A stretch of 64,000 bases of DNA, taken from CALMKX01 sp036274895 (GTDB lineage Bacteria > Acidobacteriota > Thermoanaerobaculia > Multivoradales > SZUA-115). The stretch is taken from the NCBI GenBank assembly GCA_036274895.1, contig DASUEU010000004.1, forward strand, positions 1 through 64,000. The letters run 5' to 3'. The position numbers and the translations under genes were made by a program. This document shows positions 1 through 9,125 of this stretch, piece after piece; position 1 is the stretch's first letter, and every line of letters begins with the position of its first letter. The notes beneath the pieces were generated by a model. It was not told where the DNA came from, ran no database searches, and saw only the letters and a program-made list of their open reading frames with translations.

Positions 1-761
1 CCATAGATCTCGATCCGATGAGGAAACCCCGGCGCAGCCGCGGTGGTCGCGACGATTGTGCCGCGCGCGTTCTCGCACCGACGGCCCGAGAAGCGCAGCG
101 CCGCCACCACGCAGTCTTCCACCTCGATGTCGTGTCCCACCGCTCCGCCCGAGGCGCCGACCACCTCGGCCTCGCCGCCCATGAGCCAGAGCAGGAGGTC
201 CACCATGTGGATGCCCTGGTTCATCAGTGCCCCGCCGCCGTCGAGGGACCAGGTGCCGCGCCAAGCCGCGCTGTCGTAGTAGCTCTGCGGTCGAAAGTAG
301 GGAACCGTCGCCGTTCCGAGCACGAGCCGCCCGAGCTCGTTTGCCCGGATCGCGTCGTGGAGGGCGCGGCACGCGAAGTCGGTGCGCCGCTGCAGGGCAA
401 CGCCCAGCCGCACCCCCGCGTCGCGGCAGGCGGCGATCATGGCGTCGGCATCGGCGAGGTTGAGGGCCATCGGTTTCTCGACCAGCACGTGCTTGGAGGC
501 ACGCGCCGCCGCCAAACACTGTTGCGCGTGCAGGCCGCTCGGCGTGCACAGGCAGACGGCGTCGACGTCAGGGCGCGCGAGCAGCGCCTCGAGGCTCGGC
601 TCGCACGGCACGCCGAGCTCTGCCGCCGCCTCGTCGGCACGCGAAGCGTCGGCGCGGCAGACGGCCGTGAGCCGGGCACCCTTCGTTTCGGCAATGGCTC
701 GAGCGTGGTAGCGGGCGACCATGCCCGCGCCGACGATCCCGAAGCCGATCTCCGTGCTCAT
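1..761 (-). CDS. Gfo/Idh/MocA family oxidoreductase (3' end beyond window)
   Basis: NAD(P)-dependent sugar or uronate oxidoreductase of the Gfo/Idh/MocA family; about 253 residues are visible and the gene runs off the left edge. The N-terminus reads GIVGAGMVARYHARA, the Rossmann dinucleotide-binding turn. VEKPMAL carries the catalytic lysine, and GGGALMNQGIHMVDLLLW carries the conserved histidine region of the C-terminal substrate domain. The ATG (complement of 759-761) overlaps the pectinesterase stop as ATGA, so it is the last visible gene of the pectin operon and probably translationally coupled. The substrate cannot be read from sequence; a galacturonate-derived sugar is inferred from context. 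Cytoplasmic, since no signal peptide is seen. Confidence 0.85.
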   Translation of the reverse strand, partial: MSTEIGFGIVGAGMVARYHARAIAETKGARLTAVCRADASRADEAAAELGVPCEPSLEALLARPDVDAVCLCTPSGLHAQQCLAAARASKHVLVEKPMALNLADADAMIAACRDAGVRLGVALQRRTDFACRALHDAIRANELGRLVLGTATVPYFRPQSYYDSAAWRGTWSLDGGGALMNQGIHMVDLLLWLMGGEAEVVGASGGAVGHDIEVEDCVVAALRFSGRRCENARGTIVATTAAAPGFPHRIEIY

Positions 762-1771
762 GGGAGGGGGGCGACCTTCGGGGGTTCGAAACGCACCGGC
801 TCGGCGCGAGTCGGGTCCCACCCGCCGAGGACCACGACCGGTGTGATGGCGTCGGCCTCGGCGGCCGTCAGCTCCTTGGACCACGGCACGCGGGCGGAGC
901 GATCCGCTCCGGCGCCGGTGTTGCCGGCTTCGACGAACCGGCTGGTCGCCTCACTCCAGGGTCTGTCCCAGTTGTGCCAGCCTTCCGGGCGGATCCCGGC
1001 GCCCAGCTCGCTCTTGAGGAAGAAGGTCGCGGCGTGATCTCGCCACGGCCGGCCGAGGTAAGACTGTTCGCCCGCCGCCACGGTGACGCGACAGCGATGG
1101 AAGACGAACCCGAAGGCGGCTTCGGGGGGCGTGGATGCGGCGGTCAAGTAGCTCGAGCCGAGCGCTCGGAGGTCGCAGCCCTCGAACCAGGCGGTCGCAC
1201 CGCCGAACACGAAATCCGTCGTGCCTTCGATCGTGCAGCCCGCGAAGTAGTGCCGTCCGCGGTTCAGGAACAGCGTGTCCTGATGGCCCTGGAAGCGGCA
1301 GCCGCGGAACAGCGCGCGGTCGCCGTGGACCGCGGCGGCGACGGCCTGACCGACCGGCCCCGCGTCGTTGCGAATGGTCAGGTTCTCGACCGTGAAGTCG
1401 TCGGCGTCGACGTACAAGGTCGGCGTCCGAAAGGTCCCGATCGCTTCGCCGTCCAGTCCCTTCATGCCGGCGTGGAGCCCGTAGACGAGGACCGTGCTCT
1501 CGGCGTCTTCGCCGACGAGCCGGAGATGGCGCTTCTCCCGCTGAACGTAGACCAGCTCCCGGTAAACGCCCCGGTGCACGTAGATCGTCGCCGGGCGCTC
1601 GGGCGTGCCCGTCGCGACCCTGGCGACCGCCTCCCTGACGGACGTGAACTGCCCGCTGCCGTCCTTGGCGACGACGGCCGTCGTGAGCCGGTGGTCGGTC
1701 TGCGCCGCCGTGATCGAAGCGAGGGCGCCCAGACCTGCGCCGAGGAAGAGGAGCTTCGGTAGGAGGACCAT
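758..1771 (-). CDS. Secreted pectin methylesterase (CE8 family)
   Basis: Pectinesterase of 337 residues that removes methyl esters from homogalacturonan, exposing it to hydrolases and lyases. Residues 1-23 form a signal peptide (hydrophobic core, cut near ITAAQ). The family motifs follow in order: GQAVAAAV near 140, GHQDTLF near 162 (oxyanion Gln and catalytic Asp), GTTDFVFGG near 183 (second catalytic Asp) and YLGRPWR near 240 (substrate Arg). Length fits a single-domain bacterial CE8 enzyme. It lies 39 bp after uxaC on the same strand and overlaps the oxidoreductase gene by 4 bp. Export to the periplasm or surface is inferred from the signal peptide. Confidence 0.93.
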   Translation of the reverse strand: MVLLPKLLFLGAGLGALASITAAQTDHRLTTAVVAKDGSGQFTSVREAVARVATGTPERPATIYVHRGVYRELVYVQREKRHLRLVGEDAESTVLVYGLHAGMKGLDGEAIGTFRTPTLYVDADDFTVENLTIRNDAGPVGQAVAAAVHGDRALFRGCRFQGHQDTLFLNRGRHYFAGCTIEGTTDFVFGGATAWFEGCDLRALGSSYLTAASTPPEAAFGFVFHRCRVTVAAGEQSYLGRPWRDHAATFFLKSELGAGIRPEGWHNWDRPWSEATSRFVEAGNTGAGADRSARVPWSKELTAAEADAITPVVVLGGWDPTRAEPVRFEPPKVAPLP

Positions 1772-1810
1772 GGCGCGCCGCTACTCCCTCGGAGTCCCCG
1801 TGTTCCCGGA

Positions 1811-3283
1811 TCAGCTCAGCGCCACCGCGTGCCGCGGCGACCCGGCTGCTCTTCCCGCATTCGGCGGACGATCGGGCAGCTCGAACCCGAAGTAGCGCTG
1901 GGCGTTGCCGAAGCACACGTCTTCGACCAGGGCACCGACCAGCTCGAAGTCCCGCGGCAGGAGGCCTGCCGCCATGTCGGCGCCCAGCACGTTGCACAGG
2001 ACGCGGCGGAAGTACTCGTGACGGCTGAACGAAAGGAACGAGCGGCTGTCGGCGACCATGCCCACGAACCGCCGCAGCGAGCCGATCTGGGAAACCGCCT
2101 CGAGCTGGCGCTCGATGCCGTTCTTCTGGTCGAGGAACCACCAGGCCGAACCGAGCTGCATCTTGCCCGGCACGGAGCCGTCCTCGAAGCAGGCGAGCAT
2201 CGAGGCGAGCATCTCGTTGTCGCGCGGGTTCACGTTGTACAGGATGGTCCGTGGCAGGTCCCCCGCGGAGTTGAGCGCGTCGAGGAACCGAGCCAGTGGC
2301 TCGGCGTACACGCGGTCACCCATCGAGTCGTATCCGGAGTCGGGGCCCAGTGCGGCGAACATCGCGCTGTTGTTGTCTCGCTGCGCACCGATGTGCAGCT
2401 GCAGGGTCCATTGCTTCTCCCGGTAGAGCCGTCCGAGCTCGAGCAGCAGCGCTGTCGTCAGCTGGTCACGTTCCGCAGGCGGGAGAGCCGCCCCGGACCG
2501 GAGCCGGTCGAAGCTCGACGCGAGCCCGGCTGCCGAGACCGGCGCGAAGACACCGGCCGCGAGCGCGTGGTCGGAGAGCCGGCAGCCCGCCTGGTGGAAG
2601 GCGTCGCGGCGCACGGCGAGCGCCGAGACCAGGTCGTCGAAGCGGGCGATCTCCACATCGGTCGCGGCGGACAGCTCGTCCACGTAGGCGTTCCAGGAGC
2701 CGGGATCGGCAAACGCCAGGACCCGGGTGGGACGCCAGGTGGGAAGGATGCGAGGCGCGAACGCTCTGTCGGCGGCGAGGGTCGCGTGGTGCTCGAGCGA
2801 GTCGATCGGATCGTCGGAGGTGCAGAGCGCGAGGACGTGGCTCTGCTCGATCAGCGATCGAGCCGAGAGCCCGCTCTGCAGCACCTCCGAGGTGCGCTCC
2901 CACACTTCGTCGGCGGTCCTGGCGCTGAGCAGAAGATCGTCGATCTGGAAATACCGGGCGAGCTCGAGGTGGCACCAGTGGTAGAGGGGGTTGCGCAGGA
3001 GGTACGGAAGAATGCCGGCGAAGGCGTCGAACTTCTCCCGATCGCTCGCGTCGCCGGTACAGAAGCGCTCGGTGACGCCGTTGGCGCGCATCTGGCGCCA
3101 CTTGTAGTGGTCACCGTTGAGCCATACCTGGCTGATGTTCTCCCAGCGGCGGTCGGCAGCGATCTCGGCCGGCGGCAGGTGGGTGTGGAAGTCGATGATC
3201 GGCTGCCCGGCCGCGTAGCCATGGAAGAGGCGGTCCGCCTCGTCACTCTGCAGCAGGAATCGCTCGTGAATCAGCCGGCTCAT
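1811..3283 (-). CDS. uxaC: Glucuronate/galacturonate isomerase
   Basis: Uronate isomerase of 490 residues that converts D-galacturonate to D-tagaturonate and D-glucuronate to D-fructuronate, the first step of the isomerase pathway. The N-terminus is typical: LFHGYAAGQPIIDFHTHLPP near residues 20-38 gives the metal-binding His-x-His of the amidohydrolase superfamily, followed by WENISQVWLNGDHYKWRQMR. The C-terminal half holds MVADSRSFLSFSRHEYFRRVLCN, a characteristic UxaC region. The ATG overlaps the eda stop by 4 bp (ATGA). Its usual partners, tagaturonate reductase UxaB and altronate dehydratase UxaA, are not recognisable in this window. Confidence 0.95.
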   Translation of the reverse strand: MSRLIHERFLLQSDEADRLFHGYAAGQPIIDFHTHLPPAEIAADRRWENISQVWLNGDHYKWRQMRANGVTERFCTGDASDREKFDAFAGILPYLLRNPLYHWCHLELARYFQIDDLLLSARTADEVWERTSEVLQSGLSARSLIEQSHVLALCTSDDPIDSLEHHATLAADRAFAPRILPTWRPTRVLAFADPGSWNAYVDELSAATDVEIARFDDLVSALAVRRDAFHQAGCRLSDHALAAGVFAPVSAAGLASSFDRLRSGAALPPAERDQLTTALLLELGRLYREKQWTLQLHIGAQRDNNSAMFAALGPDSGYDSMGDRVYAEPLARFLDALNSAGDLPRTILYNVNPRDNEMLASMLACFEDGSVPGKMQLGSAWWFLDQKNGIERQLEAVSQIGSLRRFVGMVADSRSFLSFSRHEYFRRVLCNVLGADMAAGLLPRDFELVGALVEDVCFGNAQRYFGFELPDRPPNAGRAAGSPRHAVALS

Positions 3284-3951
3284 GAAGCCACCTCATTCGC
3301 CCGCGACAAGGCTTCCCGGGTCTGCCGGGTGATGACGGACCACTGCTTCTCGGCGATCTGGCGTTGGCTGGCGAGCCACGACCCGCCGACGGCGAAGACC
3401 TGTGCGAGGGAGAGGTAGTCGTTCATGTTGTCGAAGGTGATGCCGCCCGTGGGACAGAAGCGGATGCCGAGGGATTCGTACGGACCGGCCAGGGCGCGCA
3501 GCATCTTCGGTCCGCCGGCCGCCTCCGCCGGGAAGTACTTCAGCCGCGTGCAGCCGTGAGAGTAGGCCGATTCGATCTCCGACGGCGTCAGCACTCCGGG
3601 AAGGAACGGCACGCCGTCCCGTTGGAACCGGAGCAGCGTCGCCGGGTTGAAGCCCGGAGCTACACCGAACGAGACGCCGAGGTCGAGGCACCGTTGCGCC
3701 TGCTCCGGCGTGACCACCGTGCCGGCACCCACCATCATCTCCGGGAACCTGCGGATGATGCGAGCCAACGCCGCCATCGCCGTTGCCGTGCGCAGGGTCA
3801 CCTCGATCACGTCGAGCCCGCCCGCGAGCAGTGCCTCCGCCAGCGGCACGGCGTCGTTCTCGTCTTCGATCACGATCACCGGGATCAGCGGATGCCGCGT
3901 GAGCCTCTCGCTGCCCTTGAGCTGTCCTTGGTCCGACCTCATCGAGATCAC
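3280..3951 (-). CDS. eda: 2-keto-3-deoxy-6-phosphogluconate aldolase
   Basis: Class I aldolase splitting KDPG into pyruvate and glyceraldehyde-3-phosphate, the last step of pectin-uronate catabolism. Visible family features: IPVIVIEDENDAVPLAEAL at the N-terminus, GGLDVIEVTLRT (catalytic Glu), VGAGTVVTPEQAQ, LKYFPAEAAGG with the Schiff-base lysine in the F-P-A region, and FCPTGGI for phosphate binding. I choose GTG at 3951 (223 aa) rather than ATG at 3942. The GTG overlaps the kinase stop as GTGA and has an AGGG-type ribosome site 7 nt upstream, while the ATG is about 16 nt from that site. Start choice is inference; the function is well supported. Confidence 0.93.
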   Translation of the reverse strand: MISMRSDQGQLKGSERLTRHPLIPVIVIEDENDAVPLAEALLAGGLDVIEVTLRTATAMAALARIIRRFPEMMVGAGTVVTPEQAQRCLDLGVSFGVAPGFNPATLLRFQRDGVPFLPGVLTPSEIESAYSHGCTRLKYFPAEAAGGPKMLRALAGPYESLGIRFCPTGGITFDNMNDYLSLAQVFAVGGSWLASQRQIAEKQWSVITRQTREALSRANEVAS

Positions 3952-5066
3952 CGGTCCACCCTGGCGCCACCGCCCCGCACGACCTTCTCCACCTCGGCCA
4001 GGGAAGCCATGGTGGTGTCTCCCGGCGTCGTCATCGCCAGGGCGCCGTGGGCCGCGCCGTACTCCACCGCTCGCGCCGCGTCGCCCAGCTCCATGAGGCC
4101 GTAGATGTAACCGGAGGCGAAGCTGTCGCCACCGCCGACGCGGTCGAGGATCTCCAGGTTCGGTCGCTCGGTGGCGGCGTAGAACGCGCCGTTGCACCAG
4201 CTGATGGCGCCCCAGTCGTTGATCGTGGCGCTCTTGGCGGCGCGCAGGGTCGCAGCCACAGCCTTGAGGTTCGGGTAGGTGGCCACCGCCGTTTCGATCA
4301 TGCTCTTGAACCCTGAGACGTCCAGGGCGAGCAGGTTCTCGTCCACTCCCTCCACCTCGAGCCCCAGGCACGAGGAGAAGTCCTCCTCGTTGCCGAGGAT
4401 CACGTCGAGCCACGGAGCGATGGCACGATTCACACTGCGGCAGCGATCGAGGCCGCCGAACGAGCTCCAGAGCGACGCTCGATAGTTGAGGTCGTAGGAG
4501 ACCACCGTGCCGTGCTTCTTGGCCACGCGCGCCGCCTCGATGACCACGTCGCCGGTGGTTTCCGAAAGCGCCGCGAAGATGCCGCCGGTGTGAAACCAGC
4601 GGACACCGAGCTTGCCGAAGAGATGCTCCCAGTCGACGTCGCCCACGCGCAGCTGCGAGGAGGCGCTGTGACCACGGTCGGAACAGCCGACAGCGCCACG
4701 AATGCCGAAGCCGCGCTCGGTGAAGTTCAGCCCATTGCGCGCGGAGCGACCGATGCCGTCGAACGGCACCCACCGGATCAGCGAGGTGTCGACTCCGCCC
4801 TGGAGGATCAGGTCCTCCAGCAGCAGACCGACCTCGTTACGGACGATGGCAGTCACCACCGCCGCCCGCAGACCGAAGCAGCGCCGCAGACCTCGCGCCA
4901 CGTTGTACTCGCCACCGCCTTCCCAGACCCGGAGCTGGCGGGTGGTGCGAATCCTGCCTTCGCCCGGGTCGAGGCGCAGCATGACCTCGCCCAGCGACAG
5001 GATGTCGAACGTGCAGGACTCTTTCGACCTGAGCTCGAGGCCCACCTGGCTCGCCGACGGCTTCAT
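3948..5066 (-). CDS. kdgK: PfkB-family sugar kinase, probable 2-keto-3-deoxygluconate kinase
   Basis: Ribokinase/PfkB-family kinase of 372 residues, probably phosphorylating 2-keto-3-deoxygluconate (KDG) to KDPG for Eda. The N-terminus has FDILSLGEVMLRLDPGEGRI and a GGGEYNVARGL sugar-binding loop. The C-terminal signature is DRVGGGDSFASG, giving the catalytic Asp and an anion hole written GGGD rather than the commoner GAGD. SYDLNYRASLW and ILGNEEDF are further PfkB landmarks. It sits 2 bp after the LacI-type regulator and overlaps eda by 4 bp. KDG as substrate rests on the eda, kduI and kduD neighbours; another sugar acid is possible. Confidence 0.85.
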   Translation of the reverse strand: MKPSASQVGLELRSKESCTFDILSLGEVMLRLDPGEGRIRTTRQLRVWEGGGEYNVARGLRRCFGLRAAVVTAIVRNEVGLLLEDLILQGGVDTSLIRWVPFDGIGRSARNGLNFTERGFGIRGAVGCSDRGHSASSQLRVGDVDWEHLFGKLGVRWFHTGGIFAALSETTGDVVIEAARVAKKHGTVVSYDLNYRASLWSSFGGLDRCRSVNRAIAPWLDVILGNEEDFSSCLGLEVEGVDENLLALDVSGFKSMIETAVATYPNLKAVAATLRAAKSATINDWGAISWCNGAFYAATERPNLEILDRVGGGDSFASGYIYGLMELGDAARAVEYGAAHGALAMTTPGDTTMASLAEVEKVVRGGGARVDR

Positions 5067-5068
5067 CT

Positions 5069-6100
5069 CTACTCCTTGTCGAGCGGGCGGGTCGAGTCTC
5101 GGACGATCAGGTCCGGATCCAGCAAGACACCGACCCGGGCGTCGTCGTGCCGACCTTCGATGGAGGCGATCAGCTTCTTGGCCGCCAGTTGCGCCATCGC
5201 TCGCACGGGCCGGCGGATCGTGGTCAGCGCCGGCCGGATCCTCGTGGCCAGCGAACTGTCGTCGAAGCCCGCCACGGACAAATCGCGCGGCACGCTCACG
5301 CCCATCTCCGTCGCCGTCTGGATGACTCCCGCGGCCATGTCGTCGTTGCTGGCGAAGATGGCGGTTGGCGGCTCGGGATTCGCCAGCAGCTCACGAGCGC
5401 ACTCGATCCCCGATTCGAACGAATACGCTCCCCTCGCGATCATGTCCTCGCCGAGGGCACAGCCGAGCCTCTCCAGCGCGTCCGTGAAGCCCTCGAGCCG
5501 CTCGCGCGTCGATCTCCTCCCGATCGGTCCGGTGATGTAGCCGATCCGCCGGTGCCCGAGCTCGACCAAGTACTCGGCCATCGCGGCCACCGCCGACCGC
5601 TCGTTGGAGACCACCACGCGATCCGAGGTGTCCAGCGCGATGGCCGCCAGTCGAACGTACGGGACCTTCTGCTGGGCGAGGGCGCCGAACAGGTCGTGGT
5701 CCTCGGAGAGCGGCGGCAGCACGATCACGCCATCGAGCTTCGATCGCTTGACGGAGCCGACCACCTCGCTCGACAACGTGTCGGTCTCACCGCAGGGGTG
5801 GATGACCAGCTCGTACCCGAGCTCGCGACAGACCTTCAGCACACCGCGCTGCGCTTCGTCGATGAAGAAGGCATCCGGATTGTCGTAAATCAGCCCCAGG
5901 AGATAGGAGCGGCCGCCCGCGAGCCCGCGGGCCTGCGCGTTCGGCCGATAGCTCAGCTCGTCGATGATTCGCTGGACCTTCTCCCGGGTCGCCGCTCCCA
6001 CTTTCGACGACCGGTTGATCACCCGGGAGACGGTCCGGTTCGAGACACCGGACCGTTGGGCGATGTCGCTGATCGTCGCTGGCGGCTCGTTCTCACTCAT
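5069..6100 (-). CDS. LacI-family transcriptional regulator of the pectin locus
   Basis: LacI/GalR-type regulator with an N-terminal helix-turn-helix, ISDIAQRSGVSNRTVSRVIN, a hinge region (YRPNAQARGLAGGRS) and a periplasmic-binding-protein-like sugar domain. ATG at 6100 is chosen (343 aa): it has GAGG about 8 nt upstream and lies 10 bp after the TonB receptor stop. An in-frame GTG at 6109 is the alternative. The recognition-helix residues matching LacI Tyr17-Gln18 are Asn-Arg here. The hinge Leu, which intercalates at the central CpG in this family, is present, fitting the CG-centred palindromes at 9112 and 9396. Its likely effector is a pectin-derived uronate such as KDG or galacturonate (inference). 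Confidence 0.92.
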   Translation of the reverse strand: MSENEPPATISDIAQRSGVSNRTVSRVINRSSKVGAATREKVQRIIDELSYRPNAQARGLAGGRSYLLGLIYDNPDAFFIDEAQRGVLKVCRELGYELVIHPCGETDTLSSEVVGSVKRSKLDGVIVLPPLSEDHDLFGALAQQKVPYVRLAAIALDTSDRVVVSNERSAVAAMAEYLVELGHRRIGYITGPIGRRSTRERLEGFTDALERLGCALGEDMIARGAYSFESGIECARELLANPEPPTAIFASNDDMAAGVIQTATEMGVSVPRDLSVAGFDDSSLATRIRPALTTIRRPVRAMAQLAAKKLIASIEGRHDDARVGVLLDPDLIVRDSTRPLDKE

Positions 6101-6110
6101 TACGCCCACC

Positions 6111-8939
6111 TCAGAGGCTCCAGCGCACCCCCAGGAAGTACTGGCGACCCGAGTAGTTGATCTCGCGGATCAGGTTCATCGTCCCGTCGCCGGTCGTGAA
6201 CAGTCGCTCCTCCTCGTCCGTGAGGTTGATGCCTTCGAGGGTCGCGGAGAAGTGCTTGGTGAGGTGCCAGAAGGCGCTCAGGTCCCACCGGATCGGTCCG
6301 GTCGTGCCCTCGGAGACGTTGCCGTTGGCTCCGAGGTTGTTGGTGATGTAGTCGTCCCGGTTGTTCACTGACACGCGCGAGCCCCAACGCGGCGTCTCGT
6401 AGAAGAGGGTGGCGTTGTAGGAGTGCTTGGACAGCCCGGCCAGCGGCACGGTGACCTCCTGACCGCTGCGGACCACCGTGGTCTCGGCGTCCACGTAGGA
6501 GTAGTTGCCATTGACGCCGAAGTTGGCCCAGAACCCGGGCAGACTCGAAAAGCTCTGCTGATAGGCGATCTCGAAACCGTCCAATTTCGTTCCCTCGCTG
6601 TTGGCGGCAGTGCTGTAGGTCCAGATCAGGCTCGGATCGAGCAGCTGCGGCTGGGTCGGGAACACGGCCGCCACGGCGGCACGGTCCTCCGGACGCAGGG
6701 GCTCCTGGGTCGTCGGGAAGGAGATGAAGCTGTCGATGTCCTTGTAGAAGAAAGACACGGCCAGCACGGCCTTCTCGCTGAAGTACCACTCCACGCCGAG
6801 ATCGATGTTATCCGATACCAGTGGCTCGAGCTGGGAGTTGCCGCCGGTCACCGTCAGGTTGGTGTTCCCATAGGCCTTGACCGGCGCGAGGTTCGCGAGG
6901 GAGGGCCGGGTCATCGTGCGGCTCGCCCCGGCTCGCAGCACGAGCTCCGGTGTGAGGTCGAAGACGAGGTTCAGCGAAGGCAGCACCTCGCTGTAATCGT
7001 TCCTCTCGGTGTTGCTGAGGGTGCTCGACAGCCAGCCCAGGCCCGTGGTCTTGGTATCCACGAAGCGGGCGCCCAGGTTCAAGCGGAAGCTGCGCCCCGC
7101 GAGCAGGGTGGCGAGGTTGTATTCCCCGTACACTCCGGCCGTCTCCTCCGTGACGACCCAGGTCGCTCGGCCCGGGCCACGGAAGGCCTGGAAGTTCGAT
7201 CCGAAGTTGAAAGCGTCCTTGGCTCTGGGAAAGTCCAACACCAAGAAGCGCAGCTCGGTCGCGCTGCCGAAGCCGCCGGTGTCTTCGAACTGGAAGACCC
7301 TGCTGATCGAAGACAGGGGCACGTTCGGAGGCGTCGCGGTCTGCTGGAAGACCTGGCTGTCCACCTCACGCTCGTTGAAGATCGCGCCGAAGCGGAGACT
7401 GTGGCCGGTGCCCGAGAACCATTCGAGATCGAGCTTCGCGGTCTCGTTGGTGCGGTCGACGACGTTCCTCTGCAGCAAGCCGTCGCTCTGAACCGCGAAA
7501 TTGCTGGCGTTGGTGACGTCGAAGTTGAAGTCGATCACGGCCACGTCGGGATTCCGCGTGAAGTCGTACGAGAAAATGGCATTGGGAATCACACTGTCGA
7601 TGTTGACGCGGAAGAGGCGATCCTCGTATTCGGACGTGGCCCGGCCGACCATGCCGGTCAAGGTCAGGTTGTCGTTGATCTTGAACGCGAAGTCGCCGGC
7701 CAGTTGATTGAACTCCGTCGTATCTTCGGTCTCGCGGCTCTCCGTCCGCAGCTCGACGTTCCTGAAAGTGCCGGCAGTGGCAACCTCTCCGTTCCCCTGT
7801 GGCACCAGGGTGACGGCGATCGGGGTGATGAAGCGGAACCCCGCGTTGCCGAGGAAACGGAACTGAGCAAAGGAGTTGTAGCTGGTCGTGGTGGCTTCGA
7901 ACTTCGAGTGCACGAAGTTCAAGTTGATGTCGAACCGGTCGCTCGGGCGGAGCTGAAGAGAGCTCGCCACGCCGGTACGATCCTGGTCATGCCGGAAGCT
8001 GTCCTGCCGGGGCAGGCGCGGGTACCAGGCGTTGCGGAGCCGCTGGTCGCTCAAGCCCGTCGGGTTGGCGGCGAACCCGCTCCCCGCCTGGGACGCGGGG
8101 GTGTCGGGTCGTCCGAAGCGGACGGTGCCGAATCCCTCCTGGAACGAGTTGCGCGACGTCTGGGCCGCGGAGATCAGGAAGCCCACGGTCTTCGCCTTGT
8201 TCGCCAAGGCGTACGTTGCCGCGTACCGCGGATCCGACTCCTCCGAGAGGTCGTTGTAGCCACCCTGAACCAGGACCGACGCCCGCGTCTCGCGGCTGTC
8301 CAGCCCACCCGCGGTGTACAACTGGATAGCGCCTCCCACCCCGCCCTCCTCGATCGAGGCCACCATCGACTTGTTGATGTCGATGCGCGAGAAGAGCTCC
8401 GAAGGGAAGACGTTGAAGTCGAAGGCTCGACCCCGGTTGATGGCGCCGGAACTGTCGAGACCGCCGGTCGACGCCGGGACCTCCATGCCGTTGAGCGTGA
8501 CCTGGGTGAACTCCGCTCCCAGCCCGCGCAACGACAGTTGGCGCCCTTCGCCGCCCTCACGGACGATCGTCACTCCCGGTACGCGCTGAATCGCTTCCGC
8601 GACGTTTAAGTCCGGCATCTTGCCGATGTCCTCGGTCACGATGCTGTCCCGGGCGTTGACCGCGTCTCGCTTCAGGGTCACGGACTCCTCGAGGGCGGCG
8701 CGATAGCCGATCACCACGATCTCTTCGGTGGCCGCCCCCTCCTCTGCCGGTTCTTCCTCGGCCGGTTCCTCCCCGGCGTTCGCCGCGTCACCGGCTGCCT
8801 TGGGCTCGTCCTGCTCCTGCGCCGCCGCCTCATCGACCTCCTGCGCCAGAGCGGGGGGTGGCCCGCCCAGGATCATGAGGAAGGCAACCAGTAGCGTGCC
8901 TGTGGACCAGCGTGAGAGATAGCTTGACCGCCTGAGCAT
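6111..8939 (-). CDS. TonB-dependent outer-membrane receptor
   Basis: Outer-membrane receptor of 942 residues, probably importing pectin oligosaccharides or uronates with energy from TonB. Residues 1-32 are a signal peptide (cut after PPALA). An Ala/Glu-rich linker to about residue 72 precedes EEIVVIGYRAALEES, a likely TonB-box/plug start. The plug carries DLNVAEAIQRVPGVTIVR and LSLRGLGAEFTQVTLNGMEV, as in the Xanthomonas/Caulobacter carbohydrate receptor subfamily. The remainder is a beta-barrel with repeated aromatic strands, ending GRQYFLGVRWSL. A strong ribosome site, CAGGAGG, lies just before the ATG. It heads the minus-strand operon; no SusD-like partner is present. The substrate is inferred from neighbours. 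Confidence 0.93.
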   Translation of the reverse strand: MLRRSSYLSRWSTGTLLVAFLMILGGPPPALAQEVDEAAAQEQDEPKAAGDAANAGEEPAEEEPAEEGAATEEIVVIGYRAALEESVTLKRDAVNARDSIVTEDIGKMPDLNVAEAIQRVPGVTIVREGGEGRQLSLRGLGAEFTQVTLNGMEVPASTGGLDSSGAINRGRAFDFNVFPSELFSRIDINKSMVASIEEGGVGGAIQLYTAGGLDSRETRASVLVQGGYNDLSEESDPRYAATYALANKAKTVGFLISAAQTSRNSFQEGFGTVRFGRPDTPASQAGSGFAANPTGLSDQRLRNAWYPRLPRQDSFRHDQDRTGVASSLQLRPSDRFDINLNFVHSKFEATTTSYNSFAQFRFLGNAGFRFITPIAVTLVPQGNGEVATAGTFRNVELRTESRETEDTTEFNQLAGDFAFKINDNLTLTGMVGRATSEYEDRLFRVNIDSVIPNAIFSYDFTRNPDVAVIDFNFDVTNASNFAVQSDGLLQRNVVDRTNETAKLDLEWFSGTGHSLRFGAIFNEREVDSQVFQQTATPPNVPLSSISRVFQFEDTGGFGSATELRFLVLDFPRAKDAFNFGSNFQAFRGPGRATWVVTEETAGVYGEYNLATLLAGRSFRLNLGARFVDTKTTGLGWLSSTLSNTERNDYSEVLPSLNLVFDLTPELVLRAGASRTMTRPSLANLAPVKAYGNTNLTVTGGNSQLEPLVSDNIDLGVEWYFSEKAVLAVSFFYKDIDSFISFPTTQEPLRPEDRAAVAAVFPTQPQLLDPSLIWTYSTAANSEGTKLDGFEIAYQQSFSSLPGFWANFGVNGNYSYVDAETTVVRSGQEVTVPLAGLSKHSYNATLFYETPRWGSRVSVNNRDDYITNNLGANGNVSEGTTGPIRWDLSAFWHLTKHFSATLEGINLTDEEERLFTTGDGTMNLIREINYSGRQYFLGVRWSL

Positions 8940-9111
8940 GCGTACCTCCTGTCGTGGACTTCCTTGCCATCGTGGATGGTCCTTCCGCCGGAGCAGGGCC
9001 TTCGCGGCCAGCGAAGCGACCGTTCGCCCGGATTCTCAGGAACAACGTCCAGCGGAGTGCTTGCGATGGCACTCATTATGGACCAGATGGTGCGGGATGG
9101 CAAGTTTACTG

Positions 9112-9125
9112 TGCCATCGATGGCA
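9112..9125. promoter_or_regulatory. Putative LacI-family operator (perfect 14-bp palindrome)
   Basis: TGCCATCGATGGCA is identical to its own reverse complement and has a central CG, the hallmark of LacI/GalR-family operators. It lies 173 bp upstream of the TonB-receptor ATG, in a region with further half-sites (GATGGCA at 9065 and 9096). The LacI-type regulator is encoded in the operon this region would control, so autoregulation is plausible. Binding is inferred, not shown. Confidence 0.7.

Noticed and set aside
3943..4773. N-terminal extension of the KDPG aldolase frame across the kinase gene
   Set aside because: Arg-rich out-of-frame translation of kdgK; the aldolase fold begins after 3951.
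6423..8609. A 728-codon plus-strand open frame opposite the TonB receptor
   Set aside because: Composition is that of an antisense shadow; the receptor on the other strand has a signal peptide, plug motifs and a ribosome site.
9112..9125. The palindrome as a restriction site or transposon target only
   Set aside because: It does contain a ClaI-type ATCGAT, but the extended 14-bp symmetry, the near-copy at 9396 and the half-sites favour an operator.
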